Below, one piece after another: positions 1 through 7,707 of a stretch of 64,000 nucleotides of DNA. Position 1 is the first letter of the stretch, and each line of letters begins with the position of its first letter. The notes beneath the pieces are model-generated. The model did not search any database. It saw nothing but the letters and a program-made list of their open reading frames with translations, and was not told the DNA's origin. Origin of the DNA: a virus. The DNA lies in IMG/VR virus record IMGVR_UViG_3300043449_000843, positions 1-64,000 of that record. One strand, written 5' to 3'. The translations under genes were made by a program, and so were the position numbers.

Positions 1-810
1 ATAAACATCATTAATTTGATTATCTGTTGACATAGGTAACTGTGACACGTTATCAACTGACCCTATAAGGTTAATTGAAGCGCCTTGAGCACCAGTTGGC
101 CCTCTAGGACCTGTTGAACCTGTTGGGCCCGTTTGTATTTGTCCTATTGAGAACCATTCGGTTCCGTTCCATACCCAAGTTATACCAGTGTTAATAACAT
201 AATATGCATCATTTACGTCATTACCGTTAGGTGGTAAATCAGTTACAGTATCAACAGACCCTTTATAATTAAGTGCTGCTCCTGCTGCTCCAGTTGGTCC
301 AGCAGGACCAGTCGGCCCGCCAGTTCCGCCTATAAATCCTCCTTCAGTATAAAAGAATCTTCCTAATATACTGATTAAGTCATCCATAGAATAAAGATCT
401 ATATTTTCAGGTAATGGATATAAAATAGGCAATCCATTTTGTACAGTAAACAGTAATCCTGGACCAATTGGTATTGCACTTTCACCTGTTTGCCAAGAGT
501 CAACACTACTGTTTAATCTGTCTTTATCTTCAAAAGTACAAATTACCTGGTCTTCGTCTTGAGCTGATATTGAAGTAATTCTTAATATCTTAGGACCTTC
601 AGTAAGTATGTAATCACCTACTACAACATCAAGTCCGTTATAAATTCCTGGTCTAGGTGTTCTAGTATCACTGTGTAGCTGAGGCTCAACAAATAATTCT
701 CCAGTAAATCTCCAGGGTTGAGTAGAATAGGGATCTTGTCCATACTCTTCCAGAGGAGATAGACTTGTTAAATTAATCTTAAGAACCTTTGGTGGAGTTA
801 GTTGCGCCAT
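1..810 (-). CDS. Collagen-like tail fibre/structural protein (3' end outside the window)
   Basis: The reading frame starts at an ATG at 808-810, overlapping the TAA stop of the upstream gene (TAATG), and stays open for 270 codons to the window edge, so the C-terminus is missing. The first ~130 residues form a globular, probably beta-rich head. Then come short Gly-Pro-Thr triplet stretches (GGPTGPAGPTGAAGA and TGPTGSTGPRGPTGAQGA) that alternate with a ~45-residue module of the form GSV..(V/L)..LP....ND.Y.I....WVWNGTEW. The 620-aa fibre at 5321-7183 has the same module between its collagen runs. Collagen triplets in phage proteins usually form trimeric fibre shafts. A virion fibre role is inferred from this and from the structural neighbours. 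Confidence 0.8.
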   Translation of the reverse strand, partial: MAQLTPPKVLKINLTSLSPLEEYGQDPYSTQPWRFTGELFVEPQLHSDTRTPRPGIYNGLDVVVGDYILTEGPKILRITSISAQDEDQVICTFEDKDRLNSSVDSWQTGESAIPIGPGLLFTVQNGLPILYPLPENIDLYSMDDLISILGRFFYTEGGFIGGTGGPTGPAGPTGAAGAALNYKGSVDTVTDLPPNGNDVNDAYYVINTGITWVWNGTEWFSIGQIQTGPTGSTGPRGPTGAQGASINLIGSVDNVSQLPMSTDNQINDVY

Positions 811-1358
811 TAGAATATTACCGTTATCAATGCATAATGTCCATTATCTGCGCCTGTTACGGCAGAGTTTAAATTTAGTGTAAATGAATAAGGCATAGAT
901 CCATTTCTAGTAACTTGATAACCAGAAGTTGGAAATCTAAGTCTTAGACCTTGTGTTACAGAATAGCCCCAATAACTAATTATTGCAGGGGGTCTACCTG
1001 TTGAGTGATTGATAGTAACTAAATTGTTTACGTTAGTAGAACTCCATCCAAGTGGTAAATCTACTATAGTTGCTACGTTACCGTTTGGCCCAAATGTTAC
1101 CTTAAATTCATATCTTATTGTAACAATACTAGGAATAGCACTATCTGATAGTTTGCCTGTTGCAGCATCTAGCATTACTTGATCATTGAGATCATAAACA
1201 CTACCTTTAAAATTACTTGTAATAGTTCCACTACTATCCATTCCGACAGCACCGTATAATTCGTCAAAGTTATTGTTAACTTTAATAAAAGCATTACGAA
1301 CAGTATCGCCGTTCTTAGTATCCGGACCTGTACCTACGTTAATTAATTGTTTTGCCAT
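810..1358 (-). CDS. Virion structural protein of T4-like marine phages (182 aa)
   Basis: I place the start at the ATG at 1358 because GGTG sits six bases upstream; a TTG twelve bases further up is in frame but has no ribosome-binding site. The N-terminus contains VGTGPDTKNGDTVRNAF followed by VNNNFDELY, an opening I recall from structural proteins of marine T4-like phages. The rest is rich in Thr, Val, Asn and Ser, with no cysteine, no membrane segment and no enzymatic motif. It is translationally coupled to the collagen-like fibre downstream through a TAATG overlap, which suggests the two act together in the fibre or baseplate periphery. The exact function is unknown. Confidence 0.65.
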   Translation of the reverse strand: MAKQLINVGTGPDTKNGDTVRNAFIKVNNNFDELYGAVGMDSSGTITSNFKGSVYDLNDQVMLDAATGKLSDSAIPSIVTIRYEFKVTFGPNGNVATIVDLPLGWSSTNVNNLVTINHSTGRPPAIISYWGYSVTQGLRLRFPTSGYQVTRNGSMPYSFTLNLNSAVTGADNGHYALITVIF

Positions 1359-1387
1359 CTTTTTCACCAAATAGTAGTTGCTTTACA

Positions 1388-1395
1388 TATTTATC
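1388..1395 (-). promoter_or_regulatory. Candidate T4-type late promoter (GATAAATA)
   Basis: On the minus strand this octamer reads GATAAATA, seven of eight bases of the T4 late box TATAAATA. It lies 30 bases upstream of the ATG at 1358, leaving room for a short leader with the GGTG ribosome-binding site. The same variant octamer stands before the 126-aa gene (7640-7647) and before the fibre gene at 54361. Confidence 0.5.
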
Positions 1396-1450
1396 GCTAA
1401 GATTGAATAGCTGCTCTTGACGTAAGCCAAAATTTATAATATCATGAAGT

Positions 1451-1981
1451 ATGAAACCTGTAATTGGCTTAGATAGAGACGGCGTTATTAACGTAGACCT
1501 TTGGGATTATTGTTATAAAGTAGAAGATTTTAGACTTATTCCAGAAAGTTTAGAATCAATAGTAAGATTAAAGCAAGCAGGATACAGTGTTGTAATTATT
1601 ACTAATCAAGCAGGTATTAGTAAAGGGTTATATACCGAAGAAGATGTTAACATTGTACACAATCACTTATTAAATCTATTAAAAGAACAAGGATGTCCTA
1701 GCATTGACGGCATTTACTATTCTATTAACAAAGATGATCAAAATGCTAAACCGAATATTGGATTGTTTCAGCAATGTGAGCGTGAAAATCCTCATATTTG
1801 TTTTAATGACGGTTATTTCGTTGGTGATAAAATATCAGATATACAAGCAGCTCAAAATATCGGAGCAAAACCTATCTTAGTTAGAACAGGATATGGTTTA
1901 TATACTGAAGCTAACATGCCACTTGACGGTGTAATTGTATTTGACAGACTAAGCGATTTTGTGGATTATTTGTTGCAATAA
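1451..1981 (+). CDS. HAD-family phosphatase, GmhB/HisB-N-like (176 aa)
   Basis: HAD motif I appears as GLDRDGVIN at residues 6-14, with the two catalytic aspartates in the DxD spacing. Motif II is IITNQAGISKG (~50-60), and motif IV is VGDKISDIQAAQNIGAK (~124-140). This arrangement is typical of D-glycero-D-manno-heptose 1,7-bisphosphate 7-phosphatase (GmhB) and the HisB phosphatase domain. In GmhB a Cys-rich zinc loop and an RKP.PGM segment sit between motifs II and IV. Here that stretch is NAKPNIGL with only scattered cysteines, so the zinc site seems degenerate and the exact substrate is uncertain. No clear ribosome-binding site precedes the ATG. A role in sugar metabolism fits the sugar genes elsewhere in the window, but that link is inference. 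Confidence 0.8.
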   Translation: MKPVIGLDRDGVINVDLWDYCYKVEDFRLIPESLESIVRLKQAGYSVVIITNQAGISKGLYTEEDVNIVHNHLLNLLKEQGCPSIDGIYYSINKDDQNAKPNIGLFQQCERENPHICFNDGYFVGDKISDIQAAQNIGAKPILVRTGYGLYTEANMPLDGVIVFDRLSDFVDYLLQ

Positions 1982-1999
1982 GGTTGGGCTAAATATATC

Positions 2000-3520
2000 A
2001 TGCCCAGACTTAGCTTATATAAACCCGAAAGAGGAAATGACTTTAAGTTTATAGATAAAAATATCTATGAACAATTTCAAGTCGGTGGTACTGATGTATT
2101 TGTACACAAGTACATAGGTCCAGTTGATCCTAGCGATCCTAACAAAGCACTAGGTGAAACTAGTGTTCAAGATATTTTGTTCGGAGAAAATAGAGATCGT
2201 AAGTATGATACGTCTGTTTACGTTATTCGTGGCGTTTATAATGTGCAAGATATTGACTTTAACCTAAGTCAATTTGGTTTATTTTTACAAAACGATACTG
2301 TTTTTATGACTATTCATATCAACAATAGCGTTGATACCGTCGGTCGTAAGATAATGTCAGGTGATGTTTTTGAAATACCTCACTTAAAAGAGTATTACAA
2401 TTTAAGTACAGCATCGTATGCTCTAAGAAAGTTCTATGTTGTTGAGGATATTAATAGAGCAGCAGAAGGATTTTCTGTTACTTGGTATCCACACCTTTAT
2501 AGAATAAAGCTAAAACCAATGCCAGATAGTCAAGAGTACAAGGATATTATTAATAAACCTGTTGACGAGGACAAGTTTGCAGGAGATTGGAAGTGTGAGA
2601 CGATTTATTATCCAGGGCAAATTATTCGATTTAATGGTATCTTGTACGAAGTAATAAAAAGAGCCGAGTGTAAAACAGCACCAAACAGTGAATATTATCG
2701 TCCATTAAATCCAGACGAAATCGATTCAAGTACAGGAACTAGCGATTATGAGTTAGCATTGCAGGCTAATCAAGCTATACTTGCAGAAGCAGAAGCAGAT
2801 TCCCCACTTAGCGGTTACGATACTAGACAATTCTATACGTTACAAAAAGACGAGAACGGAAACGTTGCTCTAAGAACAGTTGATCAAAGCAACATTCACA
2901 TAGATGATCAAGATCATGCTGATGAGTTTTATGTTCCTCCTGTTAAAGACGGTTATGTTGGGTATTTAACAGGCGACGGAATACCACCAAACGGTCTTCC
3001 TTACGGATTTGGCATTCAGTTTCCTGAAAATGCAGCAACAGGTGATTACTTTTTACGTGTAGATTACTTACCTAATAGGCTTTTCCGTTACGACGGAGGA
3101 CGTTGGGTTCTATACGAACAGAAAGTTCGTACTAATATTACTAATACCGATACTAGAGATACACAAAAAACTACATTCATTAACAATAATAACCTTAGCG
3201 GTGTTGGTATGTTACAAACTGATACATTCTATGCAGAGAATCCAAAAGTATTTAGACCTGACGATCCAACATTTAGCTTTAATTTAACAGACAAGAAATT
3301 TGTTACTAAGTATCCATATGATGCAAAGTACGGTGTAGAAGTTTGGACTAACGAGGCTAGAAATCCTGTAACATCAACATTTAATGAGGGTGGAAAATTA
3401 GGGTTCTATGTACAGTCTGAAATGAAAGTTGGCGACATAATACGTTGGACTATATATCAACTAGCAATTAAACAGAAACAAAGTCTATCTAAGGCTCTTA
3501 GACCGAGAGCTGATTTTTAA
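2000..3520 (+). CDS. Neck/tail-completion-region structural protein (506 aa)
   Basis: The protein opens with LSLYKPERGNDFKFIDKNI and continues with FQVGGTDVFVHKYIGP and ENRDRKYDTSVYVIRGVY. I recall this arrangement from structural proteins encoded just before gp15 in marine T4-like phages, where it has been called a neck protein. In T4 the gene before 15 is 14, so a gp14-like role is possible but not proven from sequence. The ~200-residue N-terminal part looks like the conserved core. Around residues 198-236 lies a module YYPGQIIRFNGILYEV...YYRPL that resembles carbohydrate-binding (CBM5/12-like) modules found repeatedly in the giant protein at 35198-49873. Near residue 370 is LFRYDGGRWVLYE, a WxGxxW-type motif. 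An AAGGAG for the next gene overlaps its stop. Confidence 0.65.
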   Translation: MPRLSLYKPERGNDFKFIDKNIYEQFQVGGTDVFVHKYIGPVDPSDPNKALGETSVQDILFGENRDRKYDTSVYVIRGVYNVQDIDFNLSQFGLFLQNDTVFMTIHINNSVDTVGRKIMSGDVFEIPHLKEYYNLSTASYALRKFYVVEDINRAAEGFSVTWYPHLYRIKLKPMPDSQEYKDIINKPVDEDKFAGDWKCETIYYPGQIIRFNGILYEVIKRAECKTAPNSEYYRPLNPDEIDSSTGTSDYELALQANQAILAEAEADSPLSGYDTRQFYTLQKDENGNVALRTVDQSNIHIDDQDHADEFYVPPVKDGYVGYLTGDGIPPNGLPYGFGIQFPENAATGDYFLRVDYLPNRLFRYDGGRWVLYEQKVRTNITNTDTRDTQKTTFINNNNLSGVGMLQTDTFYAENPKVFRPDDPTFSFNLTDKKFVTKYPYDAKYGVEVWTNEARNPVTSTFNEGGKLGFYVQSEMKVGDIIRWTIYQLAIKQKQSLSKALRPRADF

Positions 3521-3531
3521 GGAGAACTACA

Positions 3532-4890
3532 ATTCAATGGTTTTATGATGGGCAAATACGTAGATATATTGCTCAAACAATTAGAATGTTAAGCGATTTT
3601 AAATATCGTGGAGCCGATGGTGTAGAAAAAGTTGTACCTGTTGTATATGGAGATCTTTCTCGACAGGTTGCTAGTATCCTTAAGAGCAATAGTGAGAACA
3701 CATTACCTTCTGCTCCTAGAATTGCTGTTTATATGACAGACTTGGAATTAGATCGTAATCGTCTAAGTGATTCATCTTTTACTAGTAAAATTAGAATGAA
3801 AGAACGTGATGTTGATGAGGGGACACATCACTATACTACCGAACAAGGTATTAATTATACAGTTGAGAGATTAATGCCGACTCCTTATAAATTAACTCTT
3901 AAAGCAGACATTTGGACTACTAATACTGATCAGAAGTTACAAATTTTAGAACAAATATTAGTACTATTCAATCCAAGTTTTGAAATACAAACTACAGATA
4001 ATTACGTTGATTGGACTAGTCTCAGTGTCGTTGAGCTAACAGACGTTATATTAAGTAGTAGATCTATTCCTGTAGGAACAGAATCTGAAATTGATATTGC
4101 TACATTAGAATTTGAAACTCCAATTTATATTACACCTCCTGCAAAAGTTACAAGAATGGGGGTAATTCATACTATTATTACTAACATTTTTACAGAACCA
4201 ACAGGTACAACAGATCCAGGATTTATTTTTGGTAAACCAGATTCGGTTCAATATATTACTCCTGGAAGATTTGGAGTACTTATAATTGATAATACAGCAA
4301 GATTGTTAGGTCCAGGGGAAAATGTTAGTGATGACGAGGTTCCTGTTAAGTATGGGCCTAACATTAGTTGGTATAAGTTACTTGATTTATACGGTAAATT
4401 TCGCTCAGGTATTAGTAGAATACATCTTAAAAAAGCAGATGGTACAGAGGTAGTTGGTACTATGTCAGTTAATCCTGCAGATGAAACACTTGTTATAGTT
4501 AATTGGGATGCAGATACCTTTCCAACTAATACAATTATTCAAGGACGTAGCACTATTGATGCTATTATCGATCCATTAACTTATAATCCCGAGCAACCTG
4601 TTGCTACTGGAATACGTTTCTTACTGTTAGAAGGTATAGGTGACCCTATAAATGATGATGGTCCAGATGGCTGGAAAAATTTAGATAATAGTGATTTTAT
4701 CACAGGTCCTAATAATATAATCGAATGGGACGGAACTAAATGGACGGTTGTTTTTGATGCAGCTAATACTAACGAAATTACATATGTTACAAACCTAAGA
4801 ACAGGTATTCAGTATAAATGGGATGGGGAATCCTGGACCAAGAGTTTTGAAGGCGAATACAGAGAAGGCCATTGGCGAATGGTATTGTAA
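3532..4890 (+). CDS. gp15: Tail sheath terminator/stabiliser gp15, probable ATT start
   Basis: The first in-frame ATG is at 3586, but the frame is open upstream and encodes IQWFYDGQIRRYIAQTIR directly before it. T4 gp15 begins in the same way (FY-N/D-xxx-RRY), so the conserved N-terminus is lost if translation starts at 3586. A strong AAGGAG at 3519-3524 sits seven bases before an ATT at 3532. I therefore take ATT as the start, giving 452 residues. Further marks are ERLMPTPYKLTLKADIWT, LQILEQILVLFNPS and PIYITPPAKV, corresponding to the T4 gp15 segments around YELSIFTR, QIVEQILPYFQP and WMYPP. The protein caps the tail tube and sheath next to the neck. It is ~180 residues longer than T4 gp15, with a C-terminal region holding two WDG..W motifs. 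Confidence 0.8.
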   Translation: MQWFYDGQIRRYIAQTIRMLSDFKYRGADGVEKVVPVVYGDLSRQVASILKSNSENTLPSAPRIAVYMTDLELDRNRLSDSSFTSKIRMKERDVDEGTHHYTTEQGINYTVERLMPTPYKLTLKADIWTTNTDQKLQILEQILVLFNPSFEIQTTDNYVDWTSLSVVELTDVILSSRSIPVGTESEIDIATLEFETPIYITPPAKVTRMGVIHTIITNIFTEPTGTTDPGFIFGKPDSVQYITPGRFGVLIIDNTARLLGPGENVSDDEVPVKYGPNISWYKLLDLYGKFRSGISRIHLKKADGTEVVGTMSVNPADETLVIVNWDADTFPTNTIIQGRSTIDAIIDPLTYNPEQPVATGIRFLLLEGIGDPINDDGPDGWKNLDNSDFITGPNNIIEWDGTKWTVVFDAANTNEITYVTNLRTGIQYKWDGESWTKSFEGEYREGHWRMVL

Positions 4891-5324
4891 GCAAACGTAT
4901 ACGTGGTAGTGGTGTTTTATTTCTAAGTAAAGAAACAAAACGATTTTTGCTATTACAGAAAGCGTCAGGTAAAAAAGAAGGTATGTGGGGGCTTGTTGGA
5001 GGCAAAATTGAGCACGGCGAGTCTGCTTGGCAATGCTTACAACGAGAAATAGTTGAAGAGATTGGGTTCTTACCAGAAATAATTAAATCTATACCTTTAG
5101 AAACATTTGTTAGCGATGACGAACAATTTGATTTTAGGACTTATATATGTCTTGTCGACAACGAGTTTATTCCTAAATTAAGTAAAGAACATAACGGCTG
5201 GGCTTGGTGTTTGCTTGATAAATGGCCAAAGCCTGTTCATCAAGGTATTAAAAATACCGTTAACAGTAAATCAATTCGTGCTAAAATAGAAACGATATTT
5301 GAGTTGATCGACTTAATAAATTAA
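4872..5324 (+). CDS. Nudix hydrolase (150 aa)
   Basis: A perfect Nudix box, G-x5-E-x7-R-E-I-V-E-E-I-G-F, runs from the second glycine of VGGKIEHGE to REIVEEIGF at about residues 44-67, with all acidic metal ligands present. It is preceded by the strand [15 protein letters not shown] typical of the fold. Nudix enzymes hydrolyse nucleoside diphosphates linked to another group, such as nucleotide sugars, ADP-ribose, dinucleotides or damaged dNTPs; the substrate cannot be told. The best start is a TTG at 4872 within the end of gp15 (19-base overlap), just behind AGAAGG. No ATG exists before the essential first strand. Its stop overlaps that of the opposing fibre gene on TTAA. Confidence 0.9.
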   Translation: MANGIVSKRIRGSGVLFLSKETKRFLLLQKASGKKEGMWGLVGGKIEHGESAWQCLQREIVEEIGFLPEIIKSIPLETFVSDDEQFDFRTYICLVDNEFIPKLSKEHNGWAWCLLDKWPKPVHQGIKNTVNSKSIRAKIETIFELIDLIN

Positions 5325-5334
5325 GCCGACCAAC
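5303..5334. terminator. Hairpin spanning convergent gene ends (TTAA stop overlap)
   Basis: GTTGATCGACTTAA (5303-5316), loop TAAA, and TTAAGCCGACCAAC (5321-5334) form a stem of 14 positions with two A-C mismatches. The overlapping stop codons of the Nudix gene (plus) and the collagen-like fibre (minus) lie inside it on TTAA at 5321-5324. It could stop or stabilise transcripts from both sides. There is no long T tract, so intrinsic termination is uncertain. Confidence 0.5.
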
Positions 5335-7183
5335 TTCTTAAACCTTTCCAAGTTGTGCCATTATCATCCGTGATAAAGACTAACATGTCGTCACCTGCTA
5401 CTGTTAATGTAGGAGCAATACCTCCCGACCATACAACAGACACCGGCCATGTAATAACCTGTGAACCTGCGTTAGTTAACTTTAGAACAAATCCAAATAA
5501 TCTTGATGCAGGAGGATTACTAAAAGTAAATGTTGTAGTCGTAGTTAAGGTTTTAGTAAAATAAATACCTAAACTACAATCAACATCATCAGCAGCCATT
5601 GCTACAATATTAACAGAGGTACTTCCTGCAAGGTCTAACGTTGTTAATGGATTAGAAGTACCTACACCAACATTACCGCCTGTATAATAGATATCAGACG
5701 CTCCTGTTGCTGACCAAGGTCCACCCGTTGGTCCTGTTGGTCCTGGTACACCCGTTGGTCCAGTAACACTAGGTCCTGTTGGTCCAGTCCACCCTGTTGG
5801 ACCTGTCACAGATCCACTAGGTCCTGTTGGTCCAGTAACTGCGATACCCATTGGTCCTGTCGGACCTGTTGGACCTGTCACAGATCCACTAGGTCCTGTT
5901 GGTCCAGTAACTGCTATACCCATTGGTCCTGTTGGTCCTGTTACTCCAGCAGTTCCTGTTGGTCCAGTAACACTAGGTCCTGTTGGTCCAACATCACCTG
6001 TGGGACCAGTAACACCTAATCCTTCTGGTCCAGTTGGACCTGTTGCACCGGTTGGTCCAACGTCGCCTATAGGACCAGTAGCACCCGAACCAGCTGGTCC
6101 TGTAGCACCAGTAGCACCGGTTGGTCCAATATTACCTGTAGGACCAGTAGCACCTGAACCAGCAGGTCCTGTTACACCAGTAGGTCCTGTTGCACCTGTT
6201 GGTCCTATGCTACCTGTATTACCTGGTCTACCTGTTGGTCCTGTAGTACCAACAGATCCTGTAGCACCAGTTGCACCTCTAGCACCAGTTGGTCCTGTTA
6301 CGCTAGGACCTGTTGGTCCTATAATACCTTGTGGTCCTTGAATATTACCAAGGTTTTCCCAACTGCCTCCAGTCCAAACCCATAGATCACCGTTGATAAG
6401 ATACCCATCACCAGCGTTACCAGGATAGCCCGACGGATATCCTGGAAGTTCAGGAAATGAATTTACCGAACCTTGTATATTAATTGCTGCGCCTGTGGGG
6501 CCAGTAACACCTTGAGGACCAGTAACACCTTGAGGACCAGTTGCTCCGGTTGGTCCAGTTACGCTTGGTCCTGTAACACTAGGACCTGTTGGACCAGTAG
6601 GTCCAAGACTGCCATCACCACCTCCAGGTCCTGTCGGACCTGTTGGACCTTGCGGACCAACACTAGCAACAAATTGCCAAGTATCTGGTCCGTAAATAAA
6701 TGAATACGTAGTTCCTGTAAGATTTAATAATACATTATCATTAAAGCCTTCAATAGTAGATCCATTCATATCAACAATGATTGGAATTGTTCGAAGACTT
6801 ACACCATTGGTATTTAGATCTGATCCATCAGTTATCTGAACCTCAGTTCCTAATGTTGGATTTGCTGGTAGATATACAGTAAATGTACCTCCACTTGAGT
6901 CAACAATGAGTCTATCACCGTGAGATGCTGTATAATCAGTTGTTATTAGCGTCCACGGTGATAAATTTCCTCCAGCTCCTGCTACTGTATCGAATCTAAG
7001 ATTTCCTTGGCCGTCAGTTAAAATTGCTTGACCGGATTGACCGCCGCCAACTTTAAGATTTGCTATATCATTGACATTAAGATTATTACTAATATTAACA
7101 TTACTAGTATCTAGTGTGATACTTTTACCAGTGCTTGTTTCAATCTTGTAATCGTTGTCAACCCTTACAATTTTTTTCGACAT
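5321..7183 (-). CDS. Collagen-like tail fibre protein (620 aa)
   Basis: Residues 1-175 are a beta-rich head. Residues ~176-231 and ~282-487 are collagen-like Gly-Pro-Thr triplets, and between them (~232-281) is a globular module containing GSV...LP...[12 protein letters not shown]. The C-terminal ~130 residues (488-620) form a tip domain starting near [20 protein letters not shown], a motif common at the ends of phage fibres. Such proteins form trimeric fibre shafts with a receptor-binding or trimerising tip. The inserted module is shared with the fibre at 1-810. Repetition extends to the DNA level, with a 72-bp tandem unit at 5793-5936. It lies ten bases after the 126-aa gene and probably shares its late transcript. 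Confidence 0.85.
   Translation of the reverse strand: MSKKIVRVDNDYKIETSTGKSITLDTSNVNISNNLNVNDIANLKVGGGQSGQAILTDGQGNLRFDTVAGAGGNLSPWTLITTDYTASHGDRLIVDSSGGTFTVYLPANPTLGTEVQITDGSDLNTNGVSLRTIPIIVDMNGSTIEGFNDNVLLNLTGTTYSFIYGPDTWQFVASVGPQGPTGPTGPGGGDGSLGPTGPTGPSVTGPSVTGPTGATGPQGVTGPQGVTGPTGAAINIQGSVNSFPELPGYPSGYPGNAGDGYLINGDLWVWTGGSWENLGNIQGPQGIIGPTGPSVTGPTGARGATGATGSVGTTGPTGRPGNTGSIGPTGATGPTGVTGPAGSGATGPTGNIGPTGATGATGPAGSGATGPIGDVGPTGATGPTGPEGLGVTGPTGDVGPTGPSVTGPTGTAGVTGPTGPMGIAVTGPTGPSGSVTGPTGPTGPMGIAVTGPTGPSGSVTGPTGWTGPTGPSVTGPTGVPGPTGPTGGPWSATGASDIYYTGGNVGVGTSNPLTTLDLAGSTSVNIVAMAADDVDCSLGIYFTKTLTTTTTFTFSNPPASRLFGFVLKLTNAGSQVITWPVSVVWSGGIAPTLTVAGDDMLVFITDDNGTTWKGLRSWSA
5793..5936 (-). repeat. 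72-bp tandem duplication inside the collagen-like region
   Basis: Two nearly identical 72-bp units (5793-5864 and 5865-5936) encode consecutive copies of a 24-residue segment containing [18 protein letters not shown]. Only a few third-position differences separate them, so the duplication is recent or kept similar by recombination. Confidence 0.8.
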
Positions 7184-7192
7184 TTATTTCCC

Positions 7193-7573
7193 TTAGGCGA
7201 TAGGTGTTAGTATGATAATATCTGCTGATGAGTCGTTTTGAACAACCCATGTATAACGATTACCACTCCAGTCAATAGCAGTTCTTTTCTGTAATTTGTT
7301 AATAACTACTGGCGATCCAGTCTGACCGTTTATATAACCAGTAATTTTCATTTCACCATTAGCAGATGGTGTACCACTTACAAGTTTACAAAATCCTGTA
7401 GTTGAATCAGAAATATCTTGAACCTTGTATTTGCGAGCTCCTGCCTGTTTCATAATGAATACATCTGCTCTTAAACTTCCACTAAAATAAGCATCGACTC
7501 TAATACCTAATGCGCTTACTGTAGTACCTCTAACATCTACTCCGTTAACATCTTTATATAGCGGGCGTCCCAT
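7193..7573 (-). CDS. Small virion structural protein, gp23-adjacent (126 aa)
   Basis: The protein starts MGRPLYKDVNG, an opening I recall from small abundant structural proteins of marine T4-like phages. It is beta-rich and Gly/Thr/Val-rich without membrane segments or enzyme motifs. ATG follows AAGGAG at seven bases, an excellent initiation site. It sits directly downstream of the gp23 terminator with its own late-type promoter (7640-7647) and a structured leader, pointing to strong, separately controlled late expression. Position and expression fit a capsid-associated or decoration protein, but no homology to Hoc or Soc is visible, so this is inference. Confidence 0.6.
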   Translation of the reverse strand: MGRPLYKDVNGVDVRGTTVSALGIRVDAYFSGSLRADVFIMKQAGARKYKVQDISDSTTGFCKLVSGTPSANGEMKITGYINGQTGSPVVINKLQKRTAIDWSGNRYTWVVQNDSSADIIILTPIA

Positions 7574-7586
7574 TTTTTTCTCCTTA

Positions 7587-7620
7587 ATAGCCGTTCTAGG
7601 GCTATGGGGTGGGGTTCCCC
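7587..7620 (-). promoter_or_regulatory. Structured leader in front of the 126-aa gene
   Basis: Between the promoter-like box and the ribosome-binding site two hairpins can form. One pairs ATAGCC (7587-7592) with GGCTAT (7600-7605); the other pairs GGGG (7606-7609) with CCCC (7617-7620). The first ends one base from the AAGGAG (complement of 7580-7585). It may stabilise the 5' end or modulate ribosome access. Confidence 0.4.
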
Positions 7621-7639
7621 ATAAACCATTCGGTAGTAG

Positions 7640-7647
7640 TATTTATC
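7640..7647 (-). promoter_or_regulatory. Candidate T4-type late promoter (GATAAATA)
   Basis: The minus strand reads GATAAATA, seven of eight bases of the T4 late consensus, between the gp23 terminator and the 126-aa gene. It would start a transcript about 60 bases upstream of the ATG at 7573. Confidence 0.55.
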
Positions 7648-7660
7648 TTTTACTAAGTCA

Positions 7661-7686
7661 AAAGAAAAGCGGGCATAAAGCCCGCT
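7661..7686 (-). terminator. Rho-independent terminator after gp23
   Basis: On the minus strand AGCGGGC, loop TTTAT and GCCCGCT (7686-7668) form a perfect 7-bp GC-rich stem followed at once by TTTCTTT. It lies 20 bases past the gp23 stop and would end the highly expressed capsid transcript. Confidence 0.9.
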
Positions 7687-7707
7687 AATCTTATTATTTC
7701 AAATCTA

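Noticed and set aside
1417-1445. TTGACG with TATCAT at 17 bases, or TATAAT at 1435, as a promoter for the HAD phosphatase
   Set aside because: Either would start transcription at or next to the ATG at 1451. A leaderless transcript is possible but cannot be supported from sequence alone.
6000-6341. Pro/Val/Gly-rich plus-strand frame
   Set aside because: It is the antisense of the Gly-Pro-Thr repeats of the collagen-like fibre, where regular codon use leaves the other strand open.
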